From Vibrio harveyi NBRC 15634 = ATCC 14126 = KCTC 12724 (GTDB lineage Bacteria > Pseudomonadota > Gammaproteobacteria > Enterobacterales > Vibrionaceae): a stretch of 64,000 bases of DNA. Below the pieces are notes generated by a model, which did no database searches, was not told the DNA's origin, and saw nothing but the letters and a program-made list of their open reading frames with translations. Below, piece by piece: positions 56,761-64,000 of this stretch. Numbering within the stretch: the stretch's first letter is position 1; each line of letters begins with the position of its first letter. Where the stretch lies: NCBI RefSeq assembly GCF_001591145.1, contig NZ_BCUF01000013.1:45086-109085 (forward strand), given 5' to 3'. A program made the position numbers and the translations under genes.

Positions 56761-58245
56761 CTAGTGTGTTTTCAATTGAGGCGTTTGGCTGACGCTGCGC
56801 AATGGCGTCATAAAGACAGGGTCATCAGGCACAAGCAGAACATTATCGAGAGTTTTTGCTAGGTCGAGACTTTCTAACTGTTTGTAGATCACGTAGTAGC
56901 GGTTCACATTCGTTACGTACCTGATGGTTTCCCCTAAGCTTCTACGTGTTACGACCTCCACATTATTGAACCATACATTCGGATCGTAACCTTGCTGAGC
57001 GGCACGTTTACGCATTCTCTCAATGTTTCCAGGTCCAGCATTGTATGCAGCTAACGTTAAGTAGAGCTTGTTCTCTTTAGTTATGTTGCTATCACTGAAG
57101 TAATACCGGCGAAGAAACGCTAAGTATTTCACCCCTGCATGAACGTTGTTCTCTAGATTACGGACATTCTTAATGTTCACATTAGGGTCACTCGCCGTAC
57201 TCGGTAAGATTTGCATAATACCAACGGCACCACGGCTTGATACTAGACTGTTATCGAACCCTGATTCCTGATAGGCCACCGCTGCGATGAGGAGGTAGTC
57301 AAAGTCGTACTTCTCCCCATACTTAGCAAACAGTGATGAGAGCTTTTCAAGCTGAGCAATCTTTTTGGGGTTCAGTGCTTTGTTGAGCCAATTGGTGTTA
57401 TCGATGTATTTTCCATAAATGACGTTGCCCAGTAGTGTTCCTGACTTGGAAGTTTGGATGAACTTGTTGACCGCTTTTCTTAGCTCCGGGCTGTTATGGC
57501 GCATGGCCCAACCAATTTCACCCCCTTCTCTAATCGGAATCTTGGTGTGTGCTCGGATGTCATCCATAAAGTTCATCCACAGCTTGGCTTTGTGGCTATC
57601 AAGTACGATAGCTTTGATATAGCCATTGTTTAGCATTCCTACCAGTTCATAGTCTTGCAGCGTCTCTTCAATAAAGTGCACCACCACTGGTGGTAAGCCT
57701 TTTTTATTAAGCTGTTTGTTTAATACCTGAATGCTCTCGAAATAACTTGAACTGGCACGAACCCAAATTTCTTTGCCACTCAGTTGTTCAATCTTCGTCA
57801 TTGCTGGTGTTTTTTTGTTAGTGATGACCCATTCTTCAATCCCTGTAATAGCAGGATCGCTAAAATCGACCAGCTTCTTGCGTGCATCGGTAATGGTGAG
57901 ATTGGCAACCACTAAATCCCCTAAACCTTGCTCAAGAGAAGGTAGCAACTCATCGCGTGAAACTGGGATAATTTGAATGTTGAGTTTTGGTTTGAGCTTA
58001 CGGAGCTCTTTTTCGAAATGAGCCAATAGTTCTGCACCAATGCCTTTTGGTTCTCCACCTTCTATGTAATAGAAACCAAGGTCGGCAGACACTAATACGC
58101 GTAAAACATTTTTCTCTTTAATGACATCCAGATCCCCCGTGTAAGGTGGTTGTCTAAGAGGGGAGAGCTCAAGAGAAAAGCTCGATGCTGAGAGTAGAAG
58201 CAGCAATCCTATCCATAACTTTGATAATGTCACGTTCACATCCAT
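56761..58245 (-). CDS. MltF-like lytic transglycosylase with solute-binding domain
   Basis: A 494-residue secreted protein: signal segment (LLLLLSASSFS), a periplasmic solute-binding (SBP_bac_3) domain at about 40-280 with VLRVLVSADLGFYY and DLVVANLTIT, then a C-terminal SLT lysozyme-like domain with the catalytic Glu in YQESGFDNSLVSSRG and GIMQILPSTA, and AYNAGPGN. The architecture is that of MltF, whose SBP domain allosterically senses muropeptides. The signal has no lipobox Cys. Vibrios can carry more than one such gene, so I give no symbol. Confidence 0.88.
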   Translation of the reverse strand: MDVNVTLSKLWIGLLLLLSASSFSLELSPLRQPPYTGDLDVIKEKNVLRVLVSADLGFYYIEGGEPKGIGAELLAHFEKELRKLKPKLNIQIIPVSRDELLPSLEQGLGDLVVANLTITDARKKLVDFSDPAITGIEEWVITNKKTPAMTKIEQLSGKEIWVRASSSYFESIQVLNKQLNKKGLPPVVVHFIEETLQDYELVGMLNNGYIKAIVLDSHKAKLWMNFMDDIRAHTKIPIREGGEIGWAMRHNSPELRKAVNKFIQTSKSGTLLGNVIYGKYIDNTNWLNKALNPKKIAQLEKLSSLFAKYGEKYDFDYLLIAAVAYQESGFDNSLVSSRGAVGIMQILPSTASDPNVNIKNVRNLENNVHAGVKYLAFLRRYYFSDSNITKENKLYLTLAAYNAGPGNIERMRKRAAQQGYDPNVWFNNVEVVTRRSLGETIRYVTNVNRYYVIYKQLESLDLAKTLDNVLLVPDDPVFMTPLRSVSQTPQLKTH

Positions 58246-58325
58246 GTTGATGGTGAAGGAGAACTTTAAGCATAAGTAGCGCTCAAAAAATCATCAAGTT
58301 AGCGGGTGGAGCAAAAATAAGAAGG

Positions 58326-58361
58326 GAAAACAAAACCGCCACAGTTTGAGCTGTGGCGGTT
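58326..58361 (-). terminator. Rho-independent terminator of bamD
   Basis: AACCGCCACAG/CTGTGGCGGTT, a perfect 11-bp stem, with TTTTGTTTT following on the minus strand. Confidence 0.9.
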
Positions 58362-58366
58362 GAGGA

Positions 58367-59095
58367 TTAGTTTGCTGGGTTTAGCTTGATAAGCTCTTCC
58401 GTTCTGGCAACGGCGTCATCCAGTTTCAACTGTTTGTAAGCTTCTAGTTGAATCTCAAGCGACTTGCGAGCTGCTTCTGTATCAGGGAAAGTCTTTTGAA
58501 GCTCTTGAGAACGGTTAATCGCCGCAATCCAAGCTTCACGACGCAAGTAGAAATCTGCTGTCGCAAGATCGTAGTTTGCAAGACGGTTCTTCAGCGCCAC
58601 CATGCGTTTCTGTGAATCTTCCGCGTATGGGCTGTTCGGGTAACGCTCTAGCAGTTTTTTGAAATCATCAAATGCTTTCTTAACGGGCTCTGGGTCACGG
58701 TCACTGCGATCAACGTTAAATAGGTCATGCATGAAGTTACGATCTTGTGCCATGTGGCTCAAACCACGCATGTACAATACCCAGTCCATTTTTTCATGAG
58801 TCGGGTTCAAACGCATAAAGCGAGAAATAGTTGCTAGACCGAGTGCTAGGTCGTCGTTTTTGTAGTACGCGTAGATAAGGTCAAGTTGTACCTGCTCAGA
58901 GTAGGCACCAAACGGGTAACGCGAATCCAAAGCTTCTAATTTCTCGATGGCAGAAAGCCAGTTACCGCTTTGCAGAGAAGTTTGCGCGTCTGCATACAGT
59001 TCAGAAGGTGGCACATCAGGAACGATTTCTTCTTTGCTTGCACAGCCAAACAGAAGGGATACCGCTAAAAGGCCTGTTAAAGTCTGATGTTTCAT
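58367..59095 (-). CDS. bamD: Outer membrane assembly lipoprotein BamD
   Basis: Essential lipoprotein of the beta-barrel assembly machine, a TPR scaffold that contacts BamA. 242 residues: lipobox LLFGC with Cys18, then tetratricopeptide-like helices with RYPFGAYSEQVQLDLIYAYY and KLLERYPNSPYAEDS. The +2 residue Ala favours the outer membrane. Divergent from rluD, as in E. coli, and opposite in orientation to clpB's block. Confidence 0.96.
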   Translation of the reverse strand: MKHQTLTGLLAVSLLFGCASKEEIVPDVPPSELYADAQTSLQSGNWLSAIEKLEALDSRYPFGAYSEQVQLDLIYAYYKNDDLALGLATISRFMRLNPTHEKMDWVLYMRGLSHMAQDRNFMHDLFNVDRSDRDPEPVKKAFDDFKKLLERYPNSPYAEDSQKRMVALKNRLANYDLATADFYLRREAWIAAINRSQELQKTFPDTEAARKSLEIQLEAYKQLKLDDAVARTEELIKLNPAN

Positions 59096-59231
59096 ATCAG
59101 GAGTCTGTTCCTTGAATCTAAATATTTCTTAAGCTGCCGTTACTTTCTTTCCAGTAACAGATACAATGACGTAATAGTCTATTTTTCCACAGTCGTGAGC
59201 ATTAGTCTCACAGTTTTTAAAAAAGTTCGAT

Positions 59232-60209
59232 ATGGCTCAGCAGATTGTTTTAACCAACACCGTAAAAGATAGCCAGTTAGGTCAACGTTTAGACCAAGCT
59301 ATCGCCGAATTGTTCGCGGACTTCTCTCGTTCTCGCTTGAAAGAGTGGTTGCTTGACGGGAAGGTACAAGTGAATGGTGAAGTTGTCACTAAACCTCGCA
59401 CCAAAGTAATGGGTGGTGAGGAAATTACCTTGCAAGCCGAGCTGGAAGATGAAGAACGCTGGGAAGCACAAGATATCCCGCTAGATATCGTCTACGAAGA
59501 TGAAGATATCATCGTAATCAACAAGCCTCGTGATTTTGTTGTACACCCAGGAGCGGGTACACCAGACGGCACAGTACTAAACGCATTGCTGCATCACTAC
59601 CCAGACATCGCCGAAGTACCTCGTGCAGGTATCGTACACCGTCTAGATAAAGACACCACTGGTCTGATGGTGGTTGCGAAAACTGTTCCGGCACAAACTC
59701 GTCTGGTTCGCGCTTTGCAAAAACGTAACATCACCCGTGAGTACGAAGCGATTGCAATCGGTCGTATGACGGCGGGTGGTAAAGTGGATCAGCCAATTGG
59801 CCGTCACTCGACTAAGCGTACGCTAATGGCAGTTGCGCCTCTGGGTAAACCGGCGGTAACGCATTACCGTGTTGCAGAGCATTTCCGTGAACACACACGT
59901 ATCCGTCTTCGTCTAGAAACCGGTCGCACGCACCAAATCCGTGTTCATATGTCTTACCTACAGCATCCGCTACTCGGTGATACTGCTTATGGCGGTCGTG
60001 CTCGTATCCCAACAGGTGCATCGGAAGAGCTAACAGCCATGATTCGTGGTTTTGATCGTCAAGCATTGCACGCGGTAATGCTACGTTTCGAACATCCTAT
60101 CACTGGTGAAGAGCTAGAGTTCCACGCTCCAGTTCCTGATGACATGGTAAAGATGACAGAAGCGCTGCGTAAAGATACAGAAGAGTTCGGTCTACCTGAC
60201 GAGTTCTAA
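59232..60209 (+). CDS. rluD: 23S rRNA pseudouridine synthase RluD
   Basis: Makes pseudouridines 1911, 1915 and 1917 in helix 69 of 23S rRNA. 325 residues: an S4 domain (about 15-80) and a catalytic domain with nucleophile Asp139 in HRLDKDTTGLMVVAK. RTHQIRVHM and HPLLGDTAYGG follow. rluD-pgeF-clpB is the same as in E. coli. Confidence 0.96.
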   Translation: MAQQIVLTNTVKDSQLGQRLDQAIAELFADFSRSRLKEWLLDGKVQVNGEVVTKPRTKVMGGEEITLQAELEDEERWEAQDIPLDIVYEDEDIIVINKPRDFVVHPGAGTPDGTVLNALLHHYPDIAEVPRAGIVHRLDKDTTGLMVVAKTVPAQTRLVRALQKRNITREYEAIAIGRMTAGGKVDQPIGRHSTKRTLMAVAPLGKPAVTHYRVAEHFREHTRIRLRLETGRTHQIRVHMSYLQHPLLGDTAYGGRARIPTGASEELTAMIRGFDRQALHAVMLRFEHPITGEELEFHAPVPDDMVKMTEALRKDTEEFGLPDEF

Positions 60210-60210
60210 T

Positions 60211-60939
60211 ATGAAGACGATTGTTCCCAATTGGTCCGCGCCGAAAAATGTTAAAGCTTTCGCCTCTACAAGAGTCGGAGGCTTTTCGACTTCGCCATAT
60301 CAAGGGTTGAACCTTGGTGCGCATGTTGGGGATGATGCGTCTATAGTAGAGAAGAACCGTAATTGGTTGGCGCAACAAGCGAATATGCCAAATGCGCCAA
60401 TTTGGTTGAATCAAACTCACTCTACAGTGGTAGTTCAAGTAAGCACACCAACAACACAAGTACTTGACGCTGATGGTGTGTTTACTTCTTCAAATAATAT
60501 TGTCTGTTCTGCGATGACTGCAGATTGTTTACCTGTTCTATTAACCAATACACAGGGCAGCCAAGTGGCAGCCGTGCATGCTGGTTGGCGCGGTTTAGCA
60601 AATGGTATTGTTGAAAATGCACTAGCGCTATTTTCTGGTGAAGTAATAGCGTGGCTTGGTCCTGCAATTGGACCTCAAGCATTTGAAGTGGGTGAGGATG
60701 TCTTACAATCCTTTGTAGATTTTGACTCTCAAGCGCATCAAGCATTTACACCTCGTAATGTTGAAGGTAAGTGGCTGGCTGATATGTCCAAGCTTGCAAC
60801 TCAACGTCTTAACAAAGCTGGGGTCACTCAAGTATTTGATTCCGGATTGTGCACTTTCCAAAATAGAGAAGATTTTTACTCATATCGTCGTGATGGTGTG
60901 ACGGGTAGACAAGCGACTTTTATTTGGATCGAGGACTAA
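60211..60939 (+). CDS. pgeF: Purine nucleoside phosphorylase-like protein PgeF (YfiH)
   Basis: A multicopper-polyphenol oxidase-type (DUF152) protein; in E. coli it prevents misincorporation of L-Ser in peptidoglycan precursors by removing UDP-MurNAc-L-Ser. 242 residues with the zinc-site motifs: TADCLPVLL with the Cys, and AVHAGWRG with the His. Starts one base after rluD stops, so translational coupling is likely. Confidence 0.93.
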   Translation: MKTIVPNWSAPKNVKAFASTRVGGFSTSPYQGLNLGAHVGDDASIVEKNRNWLAQQANMPNAPIWLNQTHSTVVVQVSTPTTQVLDADGVFTSSNNIVCSAMTADCLPVLLTNTQGSQVAAVHAGWRGLANGIVENALALFSGEVIAWLGPAIGPQAFEVGEDVLQSFVDFDSQAHQAFTPRNVEGKWLADMSKLATQRLNKAGVTQVFDSGLCTFQNREDFYSYRRDGVTGRQATFIWIED

Positions 60940-61008
60940 CCACTACAACCCAAAAGTACAAAGATGCATAGCTTCATTTTTGCAAAGCTATCTTTATTAA
61001 TTCTCTCC

Positions 61009-61037
61009 CTTGAAATTCCCTCTCTGCGTATCCATCT
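61009..61037 (+). promoter_or_regulatory. Sigma-32 heat-shock promoter of clpB
   Basis: CTTGAAA (61009-61015) and CCATCT (61032-61037) 16 bp apart fit the heat-shock consensus CTTGAAA...CCCATNT. The ATG lies about 48 bp further on. Confidence 0.85.
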
Positions 61038-61085
61038 TTCTAACTGTCAAAAGAATTTTCTTCAGTTGAGGTTAGGAAGGAAGAT

Positions 61086-63659
61086 ATGCGTCTTGATAGA
61101 TTCACAAGCAAGTTTCAAATCGCTATCTCTGATGCTCAGTCACTAGCGTTAGGGCGCGATCATCAATATATCGAACCAGTGCACCTAATGGTGGCATTGC
61201 TTGATCAGAACGGTAGCCCAATTCGTCCACTGCTAACAATGTTAGATGTCGACGTGACTCATCTACGCTCTAAATTGAGCGAAATGTTAGATCGACTACC
61301 TAAAGTCAGTGGCATCGGCGGTGATGTTCAGCTGTCTAGCTCTATGGGTACACTTTTCAATTTGTGTGACAAAGTGGCTCAAAAGCGTCAGGACTCCTAC
61401 ATTTCCTCCGAAGTCTTCTTGCTTGCAGCATTAGAAGACCGTGGTCCACTTGGTCAGTTATTGAAAGAGATGGGCTTGACCGAGCAAAAAGTGAGTCAAG
61501 CGATCGAAAAGATCAGAGGTGGCCAAAAGGTTAATGACCCGAATGCGGAAGAACTTCGCCAAGCGTTGGAAAAGTTCACCATAGACCTTACTGAACGTGC
61601 AGAGCAGGGTAAGTTGGATCCGGTTATTGGTCGTGATGACGAAATTCGTCGTACAATCCAAGTACTGCAACGCCGTACTAAAAACAACCCTGTGATCATT
61701 GGTGAACCAGGTGTTGGTAAAACAGCAATCGTAGAAGGTTTGGCTCAGCGCATCATTAATAATGAAGTTCCAGAGGGGCTACGTGGTCGCCGAGTGCTTT
61801 CATTAGATATGGGCGCCCTTGTTGCGGGCGCGAAGTACCGTGGTGAATTTGAAGAGCGCTTGAAGTCGGTATTGAATGAACTAGCCAAAGAAGAAGGCAA
61901 CGTCATTCTGTTTATTGATGAGCTTCATACTATGGTTGGCGCAGGTAAAGGTGAAGGCTCTATGGATGCCGGTAACATGCTAAAACCAGCGCTGGCTCGT
62001 GGTGAGCTTCATTGTGTGGGCGCTACAACACTAGATGAATACCGTCAGTATATAGAGAAAGATGCTGCACTTGAGCGTCGTTTCCAAAAAGTGCTGGTGG
62101 ATGAGCCAAGTGTTGAGGATACCATTGCAATTCTGCGTGGTTTAAAAGAACGCTATGAGCTTCACCATCACGTAGAAATTACAGATCCGGCGATTGTTGC
62201 GGCGGCTAGCTTGTCGCATCGTTATGTTTCTGATCGTCAACTACCCGACAAAGCGATCGATTTAATTGATGAAGCCGCTTCTAGTATTCGTCTACAAATT
62301 GACTCTAAACCAGAGTCGCTAGACAAACTTGAGCGCAAAATCATTCAACTGAAAATCGAACAGCAAGCGCTGAGCAACGAGCATGATGAAGCGAGTGAAA
62401 AACGTTTGGATGTGCTTAACGATGAGTTGAACGAGAAAGAGCGTGAGTATGCAGAGCTTGAAGAAGTGTGGAATGCTGAAAAAGCAGCGCTATCAGGTAC
62501 GCAACATATTAAAGGTGAGTTAGAACAAGCTCGTATGGATATGGACTTTGCTCGTCGTGCTGGTGACTTAAACCGTATGTCTGAGCTGCAGTATGGACGT
62601 ATTCCTGAATTAGAAAAGCAATTAGACCTAGCAACTCAAGCAGAAATGCAAGAGATGACGCTACTGCGTAATAAGGTTACTGACAATGAAATTGCAGAAG
62701 TGCTTTCTAAGCAGACGGGTATTCCTGTTTCAAAAATGCTTGAAGCAGAAAAAGAGAAATTACTCCGTATGGAAGATGTTCTGCATAAACGTGTCATTGG
62801 CCAGGCTGAAGCGGTTGAGGTGGTATCGAATGCTATCCGTCGTAGCCGAGCTGGTTTATCCGATCCAAACAAACCAATTGGTTCCTTCTTATTCTTAGGT
62901 CCAACAGGCGTAGGTAAAACAGAGTTGTGTAAGACACTCGCTAGCTTCATGTTTGATAGTGAAGATGCCATGGTACGTATCGATATGTCAGAGTTCATGG
63001 AGAAACACTCTGTGGCAAGGCTGGTTGGTGCGCCTCCGGGTTATGTCGGCTATGAAGAGGGGGGCTACTTAACTGAAGCGGTTCGTCGTAAACCTTATTC
63101 CGTCATCTTATTAGATGAAGTAGAAAAGGCTCACCCTGATGTGTTCAATATTCTACTGCAAGTATTAGATGACGGACGCTTAACTGACGGACAAGGTCGT
63201 ACGGTGGATTTCCGTAACACGGTCGTCATTATGACATCGAACCTAGGTTCGGCTCGTATTCAAGAGAACTTTGCTACTCTGGATTACCAAGGAATCAAGA
63301 ATGAGGTGATGGATGTTGTAAGCAAACACTTCCGTCCGGAGTTCTTAAACCGTGTTGATGAAAGTGTCGTCTTCCACCCACTAGGTCAAGAACACATTAA
63401 ATCTATTGCGTCTATTCAACTAGAACGTTTGGCTAAACGTTTAGAAGAAAAAGGCTACCAATTTGAGGTATCTGATAAAGCCCTCGATTTGATCGCCCAA
63501 GTTGGCTTCGACCCAGTATATGGTGCACGACCTTTAAAACGTGCAATTCAACAGAATGTAGAAAACCCATTAGCGAAGTCGATTTTGGCTGGAGAGATAT
63601 TACCAGACAAGAAAGTACAGCTGATTGTTAGCAATGACCAAATCATTGCTCATCAATAA
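61086..63659 (+). CDS. clpB: ATP-dependent chaperone ClpB
   Basis: Hexameric disaggregase that works with DnaK. The 857-residue protein has a Clp N-domain (about 1-145), a first AAA+ with GEPGVGKT, the coiled-coil middle domain (about 405-530) where DnaK docks, and a second AAA+ with GPTGVGKT. The GYVG pore loop is visible in [12 protein letters not shown] heat-shock promoter lies at 61009-61037, so it is transcribed apart from rluD-pgeF. The next unit is an rRNA operon. Confidence 0.97.
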   Translation: MRLDRFTSKFQIAISDAQSLALGRDHQYIEPVHLMVALLDQNGSPIRPLLTMLDVDVTHLRSKLSEMLDRLPKVSGIGGDVQLSSSMGTLFNLCDKVAQKRQDSYISSEVFLLAALEDRGPLGQLLKEMGLTEQKVSQAIEKIRGGQKVNDPNAEELRQALEKFTIDLTERAEQGKLDPVIGRDDEIRRTIQVLQRRTKNNPVIIGEPGVGKTAIVEGLAQRIINNEVPEGLRGRRVLSLDMGALVAGAKYRGEFEERLKSVLNELAKEEGNVILFIDELHTMVGAGKGEGSMDAGNMLKPALARGELHCVGATTLDEYRQYIEKDAALERRFQKVLVDEPSVEDTIAILRGLKERYELHHHVEITDPAIVAAASLSHRYVSDRQLPDKAIDLIDEAASSIRLQIDSKPESLDKLERKIIQLKIEQQALSNEHDEASEKRLDVLNDELNEKEREYAELEEVWNAEKAALSGTQHIKGELEQARMDMDFARRAGDLNRMSELQYGRIPELEKQLDLATQAEMQEMTLLRNKVTDNEIAEVLSKQTGIPVSKMLEAEKEKLLRMEDVLHKRVIGQAEAVEVVSNAIRRSRAGLSDPNKPIGSFLFLGPTGVGKTELCKTLASFMFDSEDAMVRIDMSEFMEKHSVARLVGAPPGYVGYEEGGYLTEAVRRKPYSVILLDEVEKAHPDVFNILLQVLDDGRLTDGQGRTVDFRNTVVIMTSNLGSARIQENFATLDYQGIKNEVMDVVSKHFRPEFLNRVDESVVFHPLGQEHIKSIASIQLERLAKRLEEKGYQFEVSDKALDLIAQVGFDPVYGARPLKRAIQQNVENPLAKSILAGEILPDKKVQLIVSNDQIIAHQ

Positions 63660-63696
63660 TTGCATTGATGCACTGAAAAGTGGGATAAAGTTCAAA

Positions 63697-63722
63697 CTTT
63701 AGGGGGCTATAGCCCCCTTTTT
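63697..63722 (+). terminator. Rho-independent terminator after clpB
   Basis: GGGGGCTATAGCCCCC palindrome followed by five T residues. Confidence 0.9.
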
Positions 63723-63796
63723 AATACACTTTTATTGAGTTTTGTTTGTTTTCTATACGAACGAACTAAAAAGCCAAGTTTTTTTGAAAAATAGGC

Positions 63797-63824
63797 TTGT
63801 GTTCCTTAGGGAACTCCCTATAAT
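63797..63824 (+). promoter_or_regulatory. rrn P1 promoter
   Basis: TTGTGT (63797-63802), 16-bp spacer, TATAAT (63819-63824), then the GC-rich discriminator GCGCC typical of stringently controlled rRNA promoters. Confidence 0.9.
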
Positions 63825-63922
63825 GCGCCTCCGTTGTCACGGGAAAGCAAGCTAAGCGAAACCAAGATAACAAGGTTAGTGAGTTAGAAGTTAACTCACA
63901 GAGAAATAACTTAAAAAAGTGT

Positions 63923-63950
63923 TTGACACGGCAAGTTATCTCGCTAAAAT
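63923..63950 (+). promoter_or_regulatory. rrn P2 promoter
   Basis: TTGACA (63923-63928), 16-bp spacer, TAAAAT (63945-63950). Confidence 0.9.
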
Positions 63951-63958
63951 GACCGTCC

Positions 63959-63994
63959 ACTTTGAAGAGAACTTCAAAGTCTGCTCTTTAAAAA
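63959..63994 (+). promoter_or_regulatory. rrn boxB-like hairpin and boxA antitermination site
   Basis: ACTTTGAAG-AGAA-CTTCAAAGT (63959-63980) is a perfect 9-bp stem, followed at 63982 by TGCTCTTTAAAAA, close to the E. coli boxA TGCTCTTTAACA. Confidence 0.88.
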
Positions 63995-64000
63995 TAAGAA

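Larger units (their letters stand above)
63723..64000 (+). promoter_or_regulatory. rRNA operon promoter and leader region
   Basis: Two tandem promoters, a stem-loop and a boxA show the start of an rrn operon. Upstream (63723-63790) is AT-rich, as for UP element and Fis sites. The 16S gene itself lies beyond the window. Confidence 0.88.

Noticed and set aside
60964..61146. 60-residue ORF before clpB
   Set aside because: It overlaps the heat-shock promoter and the clpB start.

Overview
The window is a gammaproteobacterial chromosome of the genus Vibrio, most likely a member of the Harveyi/parahaemolyticus group. The evidence is the gene content and order. Blocks such as fldB-xerD-dsbC-recJ-prfB-lysS-vpsR, mutH/rppH-ptsP-lgt-thyA, nptA/nhaR/hlyU, rpsT/murJ-ribF-ileS-lspA-fkpB-ispH, btsSR-cstA, murQ-anmK/nagZ, aroF-tyrA, slt-trpR/yjjX-pheA-raiA and bamD/rluD-pgeF-clpB-rrn match the large-chromosome backbone I know from V. 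cholerae, and HlyU, VpsR and NptA are typical Vibrio proteins. Almost all of it is core genome. I see no prophage, integron, insertion sequence or CRISPR array.

Layout. 0-8 kb: Na+/alanine symporter, yaaA, an alternative oxidase with an NsrR-like operator, srmB, trmN, brnQ and fldB. 8-17 kb: xerD, dsbC, recJ, prfB (with its programmed +1 frameshift), lysS, the c-di-GMP-responsive regulator vpsR, then a 34-residue ORF enclosed by a 12-bp inverted repeat and a DUF1127-type gene. 17-29 kb: aldo/keto reductase tas, a small conserved gene, a MITE-like structured repeat, mutH, a DnaA-box and GATC-rich gap, rppH-ptsP-tauE-lgt-thyA, a repeat-rich gap, nptA, nhaR, hlyU, rpsT. 29-37 kb: murJ, ribF, ileS, lspA, fkpB, ispH. 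37-42 kb: the pyruvate-sensing pair btsSR and a CstA/BtsT-family carrier, preceded by the most striking structure in the window: ten copies of T(N)AG(T/C)GG(T/C) at an exact 20-bp period. 42-48 kb: cell-wall recycling (murQ, anmK, nagZ) and aromatic biosynthesis (aroF-tyrA with TyrR boxes). 48-64 kb: M23 peptidase and PilZ protein, ettA, slt, trpR, yjjX, pheA with a Phe-rich leader peptide and attenuator, raiA with CRP-like sites, an MltF-like transglycosylase, bamD, rluD, pgeF, clpB with a heat-shock promoter, and finally tandem rRNA promoters with boxB/boxA. A 16S gene should begin just past the right edge.

How the parts work together. Several local circuits can be read from the DNA: aromatic amino acid control (trpR, TyrR boxes, pheL attenuator), peptidoglycan turnover (slt, MltF-like, nagZ, anmK, murQ, murJ), protein maturation (lgt, lspA, dsbC, fkpB), translation control (prfB, ettA, raiA, lysS, ileS, rpsT), and pyruvate or peptide nutrient sensing (btsSR-cstA). 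Identifications rest on reading the translated sequences and recalling families. No database search was run.
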